From assembly GCF_018372215.1 (NCBI RefSeq), contig NZ_JAHAJN010000001.1, positions 186,001 through 250,000 on the forward strand: a DNA stretch of 64,000 nucleotides, in the 5' to 3' direction. How positions within the stretch are numbered: the first letter of the stretch is position 1; every line of letters starts with the position of its first letter. This stretch comes from Negativicoccus succinicivorans (GTDB taxonomy: Bacteria; Bacillota; Negativicutes; Veillonellales; Negativicoccaceae). Positions 1-8,338 of the stretch are shown here, piece after piece. The position numbers and the translations under genes are program-made. The notes under the pieces were generated by a model. It searched no databases and had not been told where the DNA came from. It was given only the letters and a program-made list of their open reading frames with translations.

Positions 1-1426
1 GCGTCGCCGCTAATATTGCACTTAAAAGCCAGCCACCAAGAAGAGAAAACAGACTGACAAGCGCCAATTGCACAATCGCTTTCCCGAATAAACTCCAACG
101 CGATTCCATTTCGTGCCAATCGACTTGCCGCCAATAACGGAAAACACCGTACATGGCTACCGTCGGCGTAGTCACCGCAATCAACAAGCCTGCTACCTGA
201 CGAGCAAGAATTTGCCAGTGGGTAAAAAGCAAAGTCCCTAAGCCGATAAACGTAAGCAGTGCCAGCCCATAACCGATTTTTCGGCGAGCTCCGGTCAATG
301 CACAAAATGCGGCTCCGGTTAATGCGCCCACACCCAATAATACGAGCAACTGTAAAGCGCGACTTTCATGAAAATGAGGCATGACGCTTGCCTTACCGAG
401 TGTGTAACCGTGCGCCTGCAGTTTTTCAGCCGTTAAAGCGATGTAGCTCGTGTCCGACTCTAAAAGAGTTTTGCCGGGAATCGGTCGTTTATACGTGGAA
501 AACAAATTTAATCGAATATTACGTTCCGTGTCGCTGATGAAATGACGCTGCGAAGCCTCCTCCGCGCTCAATTTCACCAGTTCATCGCGAAACATACTAT
601 AGGCGCGCACACCATAATAGTCCAGGTGTTTCACCATATCCACGGCGCCCAGCTGCTTTTCAAATTGCAACTGTGTCGGCGATTCCAGCAACGCCACCGG
701 AATGCCGCGCGCCTTTAGTCCTTCGCCGATATAATCCATCTGGCCAGGGTATCCGAATGCTTCCTGGCCGACAAAAATAATAGCGCGCACAGGTTCATTT
801 GCATCCAAGCGTGTCAGGAAATGATCCGCCTTCGCCTTAGTCATAGCGGTATAATTCGTTGGTCGTACAACTACGCCGAACCCACGGCTCTGAATGTCTT
901 TTATTTCAGCAGCCGAAATGCCGAGACTCATTTGATGGAGAGCCTTTTCGTCAATCGCCTTAATTCCCAGCATGAATTTTCCGTCCGATGTGGTGGCTTT
1001 CGTCACTGCGCCTTGAGGCAGTCGTAAAGCCAAGTCTTCGCTTGCTTCCTGCAAACGTTCATTGGCTCCGGTTTTTTCGGTCGCCGTCATAACGACAGAA
1101 TCCGAAGCCATGCCCAAGCGCATTTTATCCTCTGTTGAAAGTTGGGATGAGATCTGTACATAACCGTTGTTGATAAGTTTTTCAACGGTAGCGTCATAAA
1201 CGGCAAAAGACGTGACGCCTGCCTTGCGAAACAGGGCAAGCGCCTCGTCTACAGTTTTTCCTTCGCTTGCTGCAAGTTCCGTGACATGTCCGTAATCATA
1301 GACCATTTCCACACTGCGATTGGCGTTTTCAACGGTCATTCGTTGCCAATTAACGGCACCTGCAGCTATAAATGCAATCCCCAACAACACTATAAAAATC
1401 GCATTCTTTTTCAAATAATCAAACAT
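1..1426 (-). CDS. DUF5693 family membrane protein, 3' end cut by the window edge
   Basis: Reading the minus strand from an ATG at 1426 gives an open frame to the left edge (about 475 codons, no stop), so the C-terminus is missing. The N-terminus has a short cytoplasmic part and one hydrophobic segment (about residues 9-24). A large extracytoplasmic region follows, then from about residue 350 a series of hydrophobic segments. The overall plan, including a middle region reading like 'GVTSFAVYDATVEKL', resembles the DUF5693 family of Firmicutes. I place it there from memory, and no biochemical role is known to me. An AGGATGG sequence lies just upstream of the ATG. It starts 9 bases after the DUF2993 gene and is probably the last part of the secA-prfB operon seen here. 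The function is unknown. Confidence 0.75.
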   Translation of the reverse strand, partial: MFDYLKKNAIFIVLLGIAFIAAGAVNWQRMTVENANRSVEMVYDYGHVTELAASEGKTVDEALALFRKAGVTSFAVYDATVEKLINNGYVQISSQLSTEDKMRLGMASDSVVMTATEKTGANERLQEASEDLALRLPQGAVTKATTSDGKFMLGIKAIDEKALHQMSLGISAAEIKDIQSRGFGVVVRPTNYTAMTKAKADHFLTRLDANEPVRAIIFVGQEAFGYPGQMDYIGEGLKARGIPVALLESPTQLQFEKQLGAVDMVKHLDYYGVRAYSMFRDELVKLSAEEASQRHFISDTERNIRLNLFSTYKRPIPGKTLLESDTSYIALTAEKLQAHGYTLGKASVMPHFHESRALQLLVLLGVGALTGAAFCALTGARRKIGYGLALLTFIGLGTLLFTHWQILARQVAGLLIAVTTPTVAMYGVFRYWRQVDWHEMESRWSLFGKAIVQLALVSLFSLLGGWLLSAILAAT

Positions 1427-1435
1427 CGGTCCATC

Positions 1436-2122
1436 CTAACGAACCAACGCCGTCATAACGACGCTGTGATTGCTGAGTTCTACTTTATTCGCTGTAACAG
1501 GCCATGGGAAGTCACGGAAATCATACACCTTAATCGGTTTCATAAAATTAGTCGTAACACCGGCAAAGCCCATATTATTAAATTTCAAATCGGTCGGACG
1601 AATTTGCAGAACATTGTCATATAAAAGCGGTTCACCCGAAACAAGAACCGTACCGGATAATAATCCGGCCAAGTCAACATTACCGGTAACGTTGATTTGG
1701 CGATCATCAATTTTCACTTGTAAATTGTCGATATTATCGACATGCCCCTGCAGGTAAGTTTGCAGATCCGCTGCCGTCAATGTCGCCCCCAGTGTACCGC
1801 CGCCTATAGATTCCGGTTCAAAACGGTGGTCAGCGAGCAATTTCCGCATGTTAAATTTGACGTTGTGTAAATCAATCGTCAAGCGATCATACGTCAACGG
1901 ATCTAACGCTACCCGCGAGCCGTCAGCACGAATATGGCTCACCGTTCCCGCCAAAAGCAATAACGGATTCTGTAAATCCATTTTCACTTCCATTTTTTCC
2001 GACGGCACTTTTTCCGCCAGATAGCTTTCCAAACCGTTTTCTACCATCTTCGGTAACGCAAACCACCCTACCCCAAAAACGATTAAGAGCAGAATGATGA
2101 TAAGCAGGAAAAATTTTTTCAT
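1436..2122 (-). CDS. DUF2993 (LmeA-like) family protein
   Basis: 228 residues with an N-terminal hydrophobic segment (about 4-24: lysines, then an Ile/Leu-rich stretch). This could be a signal anchor or uncleaved signal. The remainder is a beta-rich domain with alternating hydrophobic residues and repeated 'DLQ..L.G', 'V.G.VDL' patterns typical of DUF2993 proteins. In actinobacteria LmeA, of this family, acts in envelope glycolipid assembly and binds phospholipid; carrying that role over here is inference. The start codon overlaps the prfB stop as ATGA, so the gene is probably translationally coupled to prfB. No catalytic motif is visible. Confidence 0.7.
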   Translation of the reverse strand: MKKFFLLIIILLLIVFGVGWFALPKMVENGLESYLAEKVPSEKMEVKMDLQNPLLLLAGTVSHIRADGSRVALDPLTYDRLTIDLHNVKFNMRKLLADHRFEPESIGGGTLGATLTAADLQTYLQGHVDNIDNLQVKIDDRQINVTGNVDLAGLLSGTVLVSGEPLLYDNVLQIRPTDLKFNNMGFAGVTTNFMKPIKVYDFRDFPWPVTANKVELSNHSVVMTALVR

Positions 2123-3235
2123 GGTTTCGCCTCAGATTTCTTCATTTTCTGTTTTAAATAACCTTCAATGAACGGATCTAAATCGCCATCCATGACCGCT
2201 TGCACATTACCGGTTTCTACACCGGTACGATGATCTTTTACCATCGTATACGGATGGAATACATAGGAACGAATCTGGCTGCCCCATTCAATAGCTTCAT
2301 GCGAACCGCCAATATCTTTCCGCAACTGTTCGCGTTTTTCCAATTCCAATTCAAACAGTTTCGCCCGTAAGAAGCGCATGGCCTGCTCACGGTTCTGCAT
2401 CTGGGAACGTTCATTTTGGCATTGCACCACAATGCCGGTAGGCAAGTGTGTCATTCGCACGGCGGAACTCGTTTTGTTGACGTGCTGACCACCTGCGCCG
2501 CTGGCGCGAAAATAATCCACACGAACTTCGTCCATATTAATATCGACAACTACATCATCAGCAATTTCCGGCATGACATCGACCGCGGAAAACGAGGTAT
2601 GTCTCCGTGCTGCTGCGTCAAACGGTGAAATGCGCACCAAGCGATGTACTCCTTTTTCCGCGCGCAACATGCCGTATGCATTTTTACCCTCAAAAGTGAC
2701 GGTCGCACTTTTTACACCGGCATCATCACCGGGCAAAATATCGGCCAATTCCACTTTAAAGTGATGCTGCTCGCCCCAACGGGTGAACATCCGCAACAGC
2801 ATTTGTGTCCAGTCCTGTGCTTCGGTACCTCCGGCTCCTGCATGCAACGTCAAAATCGCGTTATTGCCGTCATATTCGCCCGACAGCATCAGCTCGATCT
2901 CTTTGGCCTCTACGATGGCGGAAAGCTCATCCAATTCGTTTTGAATTTCCCCTTCTAGCGAGTCGTCTTCCTCCGCGAGTGCCAACTGCCAAAGTTGTTC
3001 CACTTCTTTGATGCGTTCCGAAAGCGATTCATACGTTTCGATCGTATCTTTTAAATCCGTTGCTTCTTTGGAGACCTTTTTCGCATTGTCGGCATCATTC
3101 CAGAAGTTCGGATCACTCATCTTTATATCGTAATTGACCAATCTTTCCTTTAATGTAGGCAGGTCAAAGTGAATCCCTGATTTCTATGATTCTCTCTCTC
3201 AAACTTTCCAACGGCTGTTTTAAATCTTCCAGCAT
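2119..3235 (-). CDS. prfB: Peptide chain release factor 2, with programmed +1 frameshift
   Basis: RF2 releases finished peptides at UGA and UAA. The main frame contains the SPF tripeptide that reads stop codons ('RISPFDAAARRHTSF') and the catalytic GGQ loop ('ASGAGGQHVNKTSS'). The gene starts at ATG 3235 and reads 23 codons (MLEDLKQPLESL...) to an in-frame TGA at 3166-3164. The slippery sequence is CTT TGA C, preceded by an internal Shine-Dalgarno-like AGGGA. Skipping one base at the TGA continues as LDLPTLKERLVNYD and yields about 371 residues, the normal RF2 length. A ribosome binding site (AAGGA) lies in the last codons of secA, 15 bases upstream. This is the classical autoregulatory RF2 frameshift, not a broken gene. 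Confidence 0.97.
3160..3176 (-). promoter_or_regulatory. Programmed +1 ribosomal frameshift site of prfB
   Basis: On the minus strand the sequence is AGGGATTCACTTTGACC: an SD-like AGGGA, then CTT (3169-3167), the zero-frame stop TGA (3166-3164) and a following C. In known prfB genes, slow RF2 recognition of UGA followed by C lets the CUU-bound tRNA slip to UUU, making RF2 synthesis self-limiting. All of the conserved elements are present. Confidence 0.95.
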
Positions 3236-3250
3236 GTGGGCATCACATCC

Positions 3251-5701
3251 TTATTTTTGTAATTTCTTTTCCACCGGTTCAATTGGAGCCGGTTCATCGC
3301 CGAAGTGCGATGTCGCGTGTTGCAGATGATCTTCAGTTTCCACAGGTTGCATAAACGTGATCTGAATATGGTACAGATACATGACAACCGTTTCCTGAAT
3401 CGACTGCATCATTTCCTGGAACATTTCGTAGGCTTCGAACTTGTATTCGACCAACGGATTCTTTTGTCCGTAGGAACGCAAGCCGATCCCCTCTTTAAGC
3501 ATATCCATGGCATCGAGGTGATCCATCCATTTCGCATCAACCACCTTGAGCAGAATCGCTTTTTCCAGCTCACGCATGTTTTCCGAACCGATTTGTTTTT
3601 CGCGTTCTTCGTACATACGGTGCGCGGTATCCAAGAGTAAATCCAGAATATCCTGACGGCTTAAATCTTCAATCTGTGCCAGCGTAATTTGTCCCGGTGC
3701 AAGATAATAGCTTTCCAAGTACTTAAGCATCCCCGGGAAGTCCCATTCTTCCGGGTACAATTTTTCATCCGCGAATTGATTCATCGCATCTAAAATGATG
3801 CGATCAGTCATAGACAGGATTTGCTCTTTCAAATCTTCGCCCATTAAAATTCGGCGGCGTTGATCATACAGTACTTCACGCTGCTGGTTCATGACATCGT
3901 CGTATTCAAGGATGTATTTACGGATATTAAAGTTACGATTTTCTACTTTTTTCTGGGCTTTTTCGATAGATTTTGTAACCAGACTGCTCTGAATTTCTTC
4001 GTTTTCTTCCATTCCCATCTTATCCATGATTTTGGAAATGCTGTCGGAGCCGAAGATGCGCATCAAGTCATCTTCCAGCGAAAGGAAGAATTGAGTAGAC
4101 CCGGGATCGCCCTGGCGGCCGGAACGACCGCGCAGCTGGTTATCGATACGGCGACTTTCATGACGCTCCGTACCGATAATATGTAAACCGCCTAATTCCG
4201 GCACTCCTTCACCCAAAACGATATCGGTACCGCGCCCGGCCATATTAGTGGCAATCGTGACCTGTCCTTTTTGCCCGGCTTGTGCAACAATTTCCGCTTC
4301 CTTTTCATGGAATTTGGCGTTCAAAACATTATGCGGAATTCCCAGCTTTTTGAGCATATGACTGAGTTCTTCCGACTGCGCAATCGACGTTGTGCCGACC
4401 AATAACGGCTGTCCGTTCGCGTAGCGTTTCTGAATTTCGTTAATAACCGCACGATATTTGGCGGTTTTGGTTTTATAAATCACATCCGCCATATCAACAC
4501 GCTGAATTTGCTTATTCGGCGGAATGACAAATACTTCCAGACCGTAGATTTTGATGAATTCCTGTTCTTCCGTTTTTGCGGTACCGGTCATACCGGCAAG
4601 TTTGTCATACATACGGAAGTAATTTTGGAAAGTAATCGCAGCCAGTGTCTGACTTTCGCGCTCAACTTTCAGTCCTTCTTTCGCCTCAATCGCCTGGTGC
4701 AAACCGTCCGAATAGCGACGACCGAACATTAAGCGACCTGTGAATTCATCGACAATAACGACTTCTCCGTCTTTCACCACGTAGTCTTTATCGCGAACCA
4801 TCATCGCATGGGCACGCAATGCCTGTACGAGTAAATGGTTGTATTCAAGGTTTTCCGAATCGTAGAGGTTCTCCACATTCAGCATTTTTTCGACTTTGGC
4901 GATGCCCTGCTCGGTCGGCGCAATGGTTTTCGCTTTTTCGTCGATCGTATAGTCTTCGTCTTTGATCAGCTTCGGTACCACTTTCGCCATCGTGTAGTAG
5001 TGATCCGTAGAGCGCTCACCGGGGCCGGAAATAATGAGCGGCGTACGCGCTTCATCGATCAAAATACTGTCCACTTCGTCAACGATACAGTAGTGCAACG
5101 GGCGTTGCACCATTTGTTCGGCATGAATAACCATGTTATCACGGAGATAATCAAATCCGAACTCGTTGTTAGTGCCATAGGTAATATCGGCCGCGTATGC
5201 TTGTTTGCGTTGCGCAAAATCCAGATCATGGACGATCAAACCAACAGAAAGGCCTAATGCGTGGTAAAGTTTCCCCATCCATTCGCTGTCACGTTTAGCC
5301 AGGTAGTCATTAACGGTAATAACATGCACGCCTTTACCGGTTAGTGCATTCAGGTACACCGGCAATGTTGCAACCAGCGTCTTACCTTCGCCCGTTTTCA
5401 TTTCGGCGATATTACCGCTGTGAAGGACCATGCCGCCTAAAAGTTGTACGTCGAAATGGCGCATGCCCAATACGCGACGCGAAGCTTCGCGCACAACGGC
5501 AAACGCTTCCGGTAAAATATCATCCAATGTTTCGCCGTTATTAAGACGGCGCTTAAACTCATCCGTTTTGGCTGTCAAAGACGCATCACTCAACTGCTTG
5601 ATGCTGTCCTCCATGGCATTGATATCGGCCACTGTACTGCGCATTTTATTCAGTTGGCTGTTTTGTGAGCCGCCAAACAGTTTTTCTAAAAAGCTAAACA
5701 C
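3251..5701 (-). CDS. secA: Preprotein translocase ATPase SecA
   Basis: SecA is the motor that drives unfolded preproteins through SecYEG. About 816 residues. Visible parts: N-terminal helix (FSFLEKLFGG), Walker A (MKTGEGKTLVA, about residue 100), DEAD-type Walker B (VDEVDSILIDEARTP), the preprotein cross-linking region, NBD2 motifs (TNMAGRGTDIVLGEG; QLRGRSGRQGDPGS), helical scaffold and wing. The C-terminus ends in EPVEKKLQK, without the zinc-binding SEC-C tail (CxCxSGx..CH) found in many SecAs. Start: a GTG at 5701 follows GGGAG by nine bases; a TTG at 5704, one codon earlier, is possible. Transcribed from the promoter at 5755-5783 and followed 15 bases later by prfB. Confidence 0.97.
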   Translation of the reverse strand: MFSFLEKLFGGSQNSQLNKMRSTVADINAMEDSIKQLSDASLTAKTDEFKRRLNNGETLDDILPEAFAVVREASRRVLGMRHFDVQLLGGMVLHSGNIAEMKTGEGKTLVATLPVYLNALTGKGVHVITVNDYLAKRDSEWMGKLYHALGLSVGLIVHDLDFAQRKQAYAADITYGTNNEFGFDYLRDNMVIHAEQMVQRPLHYCIVDEVDSILIDEARTPLIISGPGERSTDHYYTMAKVVPKLIKDEDYTIDEKAKTIAPTEQGIAKVEKMLNVENLYDSENLEYNHLLVQALRAHAMMVRDKDYVVKDGEVVIVDEFTGRLMFGRRYSDGLHQAIEAKEGLKVERESQTLAAITFQNYFRMYDKLAGMTGTAKTEEQEFIKIYGLEVFVIPPNKQIQRVDMADVIYKTKTAKYRAVINEIQKRYANGQPLLVGTTSIAQSEELSHMLKKLGIPHNVLNAKFHEKEAEIVAQAGQKGQVTIATNMAGRGTDIVLGEGVPELGGLHIIGTERHESRRIDNQLRGRSGRQGDPGSTQFFLSLEDDLMRIFGSDSISKIMDKMGMEENEEIQSSLVTKSIEKAQKKVENRNFNIRKYILEYDDVMNQQREVLYDQRRRILMGEDLKEQILSMTDRIILDAMNQFADEKLYPEEWDFPGMLKYLESYYLAPGQITLAQIEDLSRQDILDLLLDTAHRMYEEREKQIGSENMRELEKAILLKVVDAKWMDHLDAMDMLKEGIGLRSYGQKNPLVEYKFEAYEMFQEMMQSIQETVVMYLYHIQITFMQPVETEDHLQHATSHFGDEPAPIEPVEKKLQK

Positions 5702-5754
5702 CAATTCCCACTCCCTTTGATCATTTTCCCTCTATCTCGGGATATATCTAATTT

Positions 5755-5783
5755 ATTGTATCAGATGGCCATTTTGTAGTCAA
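5755..5783 (-). promoter_or_regulatory. Sigma-A promoter for secA-prfB
   Basis: TTGACT (5783-5778), a 17-base spacer and TACAAT (5760-5755) on the minus strand. The secA start is about 55 bases downstream of the -10. The -35 box touches the foot of the hpf terminator, so the two transcription units are packed end to end. Confidence 0.8.
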
Positions 5784-5813
5784 AAAAGGAGGGGTTATAA
5801 CCCCTCCTTTTTT
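5782..5813 (-). terminator. Intrinsic terminator of hpf
   Basis: GGAGGGG, loop TTATAA, CCCCTCC, flanked by A6 and T6, begins 9 bases after the hpf stop codon. A GC-rich stem with a U-run on the minus strand. Confidence 0.9.
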
Positions 5814-5821
5814 GATATTTT

Positions 5822-6373
5822 TTATTTTTTCGTTTCAATCACTCCGTATTTTCCGTCATCACGTTTGTAAATAACAGAAATCAGATCTGTTTCCTCATTT
5901 TTAAAAATAAAGAAATTATGATCCAAAAGGTGCATCTGCAAAATCGCTTCTTCCGTCGACATCGGTTTCATGCCGAAACTTTTATGTCTAACGACTTCGA
6001 ACGATTCGCCTTCCGGCTCGGCTCCATGAGCGTCTGCCGGAGCAGTCGGTGCAAGAATCCTATCATTCAAGACCTGACGACCTTTGAAACGCTTGGCTAA
6101 ACGCGTTTTGTATTTATGAATTTGACGTTCCAATTTGTCAAAAACGATATCAATGGACTTGTACATGTCTTGCGATTTTTCCACGGCACGAATGAAAATG
6201 CCGTCTACCTGCATCGTCGCTTCTGCTTTTTGGGTATTTTTAGTGACCGACAAAAGAACATGCAAAGAAATCTCTTTGTCGAAATAGCGTTGAATCTTGT
6301 CCGTATGCTTTTCAACATACTGCTGTAAAGCAGGCGTTACATCCATACTTTTACCGCGAACTGATAATTTCAT
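5822..6373 (-). CDS. hpf: Ribosome hibernation promoting factor, long form
   Basis: 183 residues. The N-terminal half (KLSVRGKSMDVTPALQQYVE...) is the S30AE/HPF domain that binds the 30S decoding region. The C-terminal half (from about residue 125, with 'HKSFGMKPMSTEEAILQMHL') is the dimerization domain of long HPF, which pairs 70S ribosomes into inactive 100S particles in stationary phase. ATG 6373 was chosen because GGAGG lies 7 bases upstream and the protein then begins at the conserved domain; the open frame upstream holds the promoter instead. Flanked by its own terminator and by a sigma-H-like promoter. Monocistronic. Confidence 0.95.
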   Translation of the reverse strand: MKLSVRGKSMDVTPALQQYVEKHTDKIQRYFDKEISLHVLLSVTKNTQKAEATMQVDGIFIRAVEKSQDMYKSIDIVFDKLERQIHKYKTRLAKRFKGRQVLNDRILAPTAPADAHGAEPEGESFEVVRHKSFGMKPMSTEEAILQMHLLDHNFFIFKNEETDLISVIYKRDDGKYGVIETKK

Positions 6374-6414
6374 ATGATTTCCTCCCTGCATAGCTTTTTT
6401 TCTTGCTTGATAAT

Positions 6415-6443
6415 ATATTCGCCGTTGACACGCATTATCCTTT
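6415..6443 (-). promoter_or_regulatory. Sigma-H-like promoter for hpf
   Basis: On the minus strand AAAGGATAA (6443-6435), an 11-base spacer and GGCGAATAT (6423-6415) match the Bacillus sigma-H consensus RnAGGAWWW - 11/12 - RnnGAATWW. No good sigma-A pair is seen in the same interval. The hpf start is 42 bases downstream. In B. subtilis the orthologue yvyD is known to be read by sigma-H and sigma-B. That a sigma-H exists in this organism is inferred. Confidence 0.6.
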
Positions 6444-6452
6444 TTTATAACG

Positions 6453-6480
6453 AAAAACACATCCCTAGGGATGTGTTTAT
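6453..6480 (-). terminator. Terminator after the cold-shock gene (24-base perfect palindrome)
   Basis: Positions 6455-6478 are a perfect palindrome centred on CCTAGG, followed on the minus strand by a T-run (GTTTTTCG). It lies 27 bases after the csp stop and ahead of the hpf promoter. The stem contains GATGTG/CACATC. Confidence 0.75.
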
Positions 6481-6506
6481 TGATGTTTATATTGGAAAAG
6501 AAAATC

Positions 6507-6704
6507 TTAACGTTTATAAACGTTCGCAGCTTGCGGTCCACGCGGTCCTTCGACAATGTCGAATTCTACTTCTTGACCTTCGCTGAGGCTTTTGTAGCCA
6601 TCTTCCTGAATCGCGGAGAAGTGTACAAATACGTCGCCACCATCTTCACGTTCGATGAAGCCGTAGCCTTTTTCAGCGCTGAACCATTTTACTTTACCTT
6701 GCAT
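6507..6704 (-). CDS. Cold-shock protein (CspA/CspB family)
   Basis: 65 residues, the normal size. It contains the two RNA-binding motifs RNP1 (KGYGFI) and RNP2 (VFVHF) of the single OB-fold CSD. Such proteins bind single-stranded RNA and melt secondary structure. ATG 6704 has GGAGG 8 bases upstream; the longer reading frame further upstream is the promoter and leader. Transcribed alone from the promoter at 6756-6785, through a 5' leader of about 45 bases that can form an ACCGC/GCGGT hairpin. Ends at the 6455-6478 palindrome. Confidence 0.95.
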   Translation of the reverse strand: MQGKVKWFSAEKGYGFIEREDGGDVFVHFSAIQEDGYKSLSEGQEVEFDIVEGPRGPQAANVYKR

Positions 6705-6755
6705 GCCAATTCCTCCTGACAAAAAACAACTACCGCACATGCGGTTACTTTTGAT

Positions 6756-6785
6756 ATGGTAGCATAATGCAATGCAAATTGTCAA
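6756..6785 (-). promoter_or_regulatory. Promoter of the cold-shock gene
   Basis: TTGACA (6785-6780), an 18-base spacer and TACCAT (6761-6756) on the minus strand. The start codon lies about 52 bases downstream. The leader holds an inverted repeat ACCGC-ATGT-GCGGT at about 6731-6744. Confidence 0.7.
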
Positions 6786-6823
6786 TTTATTTTTAATGAT
6801 GATGTTGCATGTTTAAATTTATT

Positions 6824-7543
6824 TTATAAAATTTTAGACAAAAAGGACTGCGTACGCTTTTCTTGCGGTGCAGTAAAAATCTGCTCCGGCGTTCCTTCTT
6901 CAATGAGCATACCGTCATCCATGAAAATCACGCGATCACCAACCTCGCGAGCAAATCCCATTTCATGAGTGACCACAACCATCGTCATGCCTTCCAAAGC
7001 GAGCTTTTTCATGACATCCAATACTTCACGAACCATTTCAGGATCCAACGCGGAAGTCGGTTCATCAAACAAAAGTGCTTTCGGCTTCATCGCCAATGCA
7101 CGAGCGATCGCGACACGTTGCTGCTGGCCGCCGGACAACTGTTCAGGATAGGCATCTTCTTTATCGGCGAGACCGACTTTTTGCAGTAATTTACGCGCAT
7201 TTTCGACCGCTTCATCACGACTTATTCTGCGCACCTGCATCGGCGCTAAAATAATATTTTCCAGTACCGTTTTATGCGGGAACAAATTAAACCGTTGGAA
7301 AACCATCCCGACTTCTTTCCGAACATCATTTAAGTTCGCTTTATTGGAAAGATCTAAGCCATCCACTATGATGGAGCCCGATGTCGGTGTTTCCAAATAA
7401 TTGATGCAACGCAGAACGGTACTCTTACCCGATCCGGAAGGACCGATAATAACGACCACTTCCTTTTCTGCAACAGAAAAAGTAACGTCTTTCAGCACCT
7501 TCAACGAACCGAAATCTTTATACAAATGGTTAACGTTTATCAT
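6824..7543 (-). CDS. glnQ: Polar amino-acid ABC transporter ATPase (GlnQ-like)
   Basis: 239 residues with all ABC ATPase motifs: Walker A GPSGSGKSTVLR, Q-loop (MVFQRFNLFPH), signature LSGGQQQRVAIARA, Walker B ALLFDEPTSALDPE, D-loop, and the switch His in VVVTHEMGFA. This is the GlnQ/HisP group, which powers uptake of glutamine, glutamate or other polar amino acids. It overlaps the permease gene by 14 bases (start 7543, permease stop 7530). The exact substrate cannot be read from the ATPase. No clear terminator follows. Confidence 0.95.
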   Translation of the reverse strand: MINVNHLYKDFGSLKVLKDVTFSVAEKEVVVIIGPSGSGKSTVLRCINYLETPTSGSIIVDGLDLSNKANLNDVRKEVGMVFQRFNLFPHKTVLENIILAPMQVRRISRDEAVENARKLLQKVGLADKEDAYPEQLSGGQQQRVAIARALAMKPKALLFDEPTSALDPEMVREVLDVMKKLALEGMTMVVVTHEMGFAREVGDRVIFMDDGMLIEEGTPEQIFTAPQEKRTQSFLSKIL

Positions 7544-8195
7544 GAATCGTATTTCTCCTCTCCAAGAAAGCCACCAGCTGTGTAATGGAGACTGTCATGA
7601 TTAAATAAATAATCGCAACCGTGGTCCAAATTTCGAAAGAACCGTATGTTTTGGCAATAATCAACTGGCCGCGACGAGTCAATTCTTCAAAGCCGATAAC
7701 CGATACCAATGATGTATCCTTGAGCATGGCAATGAATTCATTCCCGAGCGGCGGCAGAATCTTGCTGAACGCCTGCGGTAAAATAATCAGGCGCATGCTT
7801 TGCCACCACGTAAGCCCCAACGACCGGGCCGCTTCCATTTGACCGGCATCGATCCCCTGAATACCCGCCCGGAAAATCTCCGAGACATACGCGCCACTAT
7901 TGATACTGCACGCAATAACGGCGGCGGCAAAGGGATTAATCTGCTGGTGGATTAAAAGCGGTAGAGCAAAATAAATCAAAAAGATTTGCACCAGAAGCGG
8001 CGTTCCGCGAATCGTATCGGCATAAATAATCGCTAAATATTTTAAGGGTTTGATATTCGACAGGCGCGCGATGCCCACGCACAAACCGATAAAAAAGCCG
8101 ATGCCGACGGCTAAGGCTGTGATTTCAATAGTTACCAGGGCACCTGCTAAAAGCAAGGGCAACGAGTCCCCAATTAATTGGAAGTTAAAGCTCAT
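7530..8195 (-). CDS. glnP: Polar amino-acid ABC transporter permease (GlnP-like)
   Basis: 221 residues, HEQRo-type permease (His/Glu/Gln/Arg/opine family). About five hydrophobic segments are visible. The EAA loop that contacts the ATPase reads 'QMEAARSLGLTWWQSMRLIILPQA'-like near residues 120-140. It starts at ATG 8195 after an AAGGTG site. Transcribed from an excellent promoter at 8228-8256 and coupled to the ATPase gene. Its binding proteins are encoded upstream in separate transcription units. Confidence 0.93.
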   Translation of the reverse strand: MSFNFQLIGDSLPLLLAGALVTIEITALAVGIGFFIGLCVGIARLSNIKPLKYLAIIYADTIRGTPLLVQIFLIYFALPLLIHQQINPFAAAVIACSINSGAYVSEIFRAGIQGIDAGQMEAARSLGLTWWQSMRLIILPQAFSKILPPLGNEFIAMLKDTSLVSVIGFEELTRRGQLIIAKTYGSFEIWTTVAIIYLIMTVSITQLVAFLERRNTIHDKR

Positions 8196-8227
8196 GATCT
8201 CACCTTTCTTAATATTTGATAGGTCTT

Positions 8228-8256
8228 ATTATATTTGCATTTTTATACAAAGTCAA
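8228..8256 (-). promoter_or_regulatory. Sigma-A promoter of glnPQ
   Basis: TTGACT (8256-8251), a 17-base spacer and a perfect TATAAT (8233-8228) on the minus strand. The permease ATG is 33 bases downstream. Confidence 0.85.
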
Positions 8257-8294
8257 TGGGATTTATTCATGTCTCGTGCTCTTATTTAATTCAA

Positions 8295-8326
8295 AAAAGA
8301 ACCGTCTGCTGGCAGACGGTTCTTTT
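8295..8326 (-). terminator. Terminator after the first binding-protein gene
   Basis: GAACCGTCTGC / GCAGACGGTTC stem with a two-base apex and a T6 run on the minus strand. It starts 13 bases after the stop at 8339. It separates the binding-protein gene from glnPQ. Confidence 0.9.
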
Positions 8327-8338
8327 ACTAACGTATAG

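Noticed and set aside
2119..3141. RF2 starting at the TTG at 3141
   Set aside because: The frameshifted start at 3235 has an SD, the classic CTT TGA C site and gives the normal RF2 length.
3305..5257. Several plus-strand frames opposite secA (up to 140 aa)
   Set aside because: No SD, no family motif, and antisense to a strong SecA. They arise because the minus-strand codons leave the opposite frame open.
6425..6456. Plus-strand TTGACA near 6425 as a promoter
   Set aside because: No good -10 at 17 bases and no plus-strand gene follows; it falls inside the spacer of the proposed sigma-H promoter.
5822..6556. Long reading of hpf (244 aa) starting upstream
   Set aside because: The extra 61 residues translate the promoter and terminator region; ATG 6373 has a clean SD.
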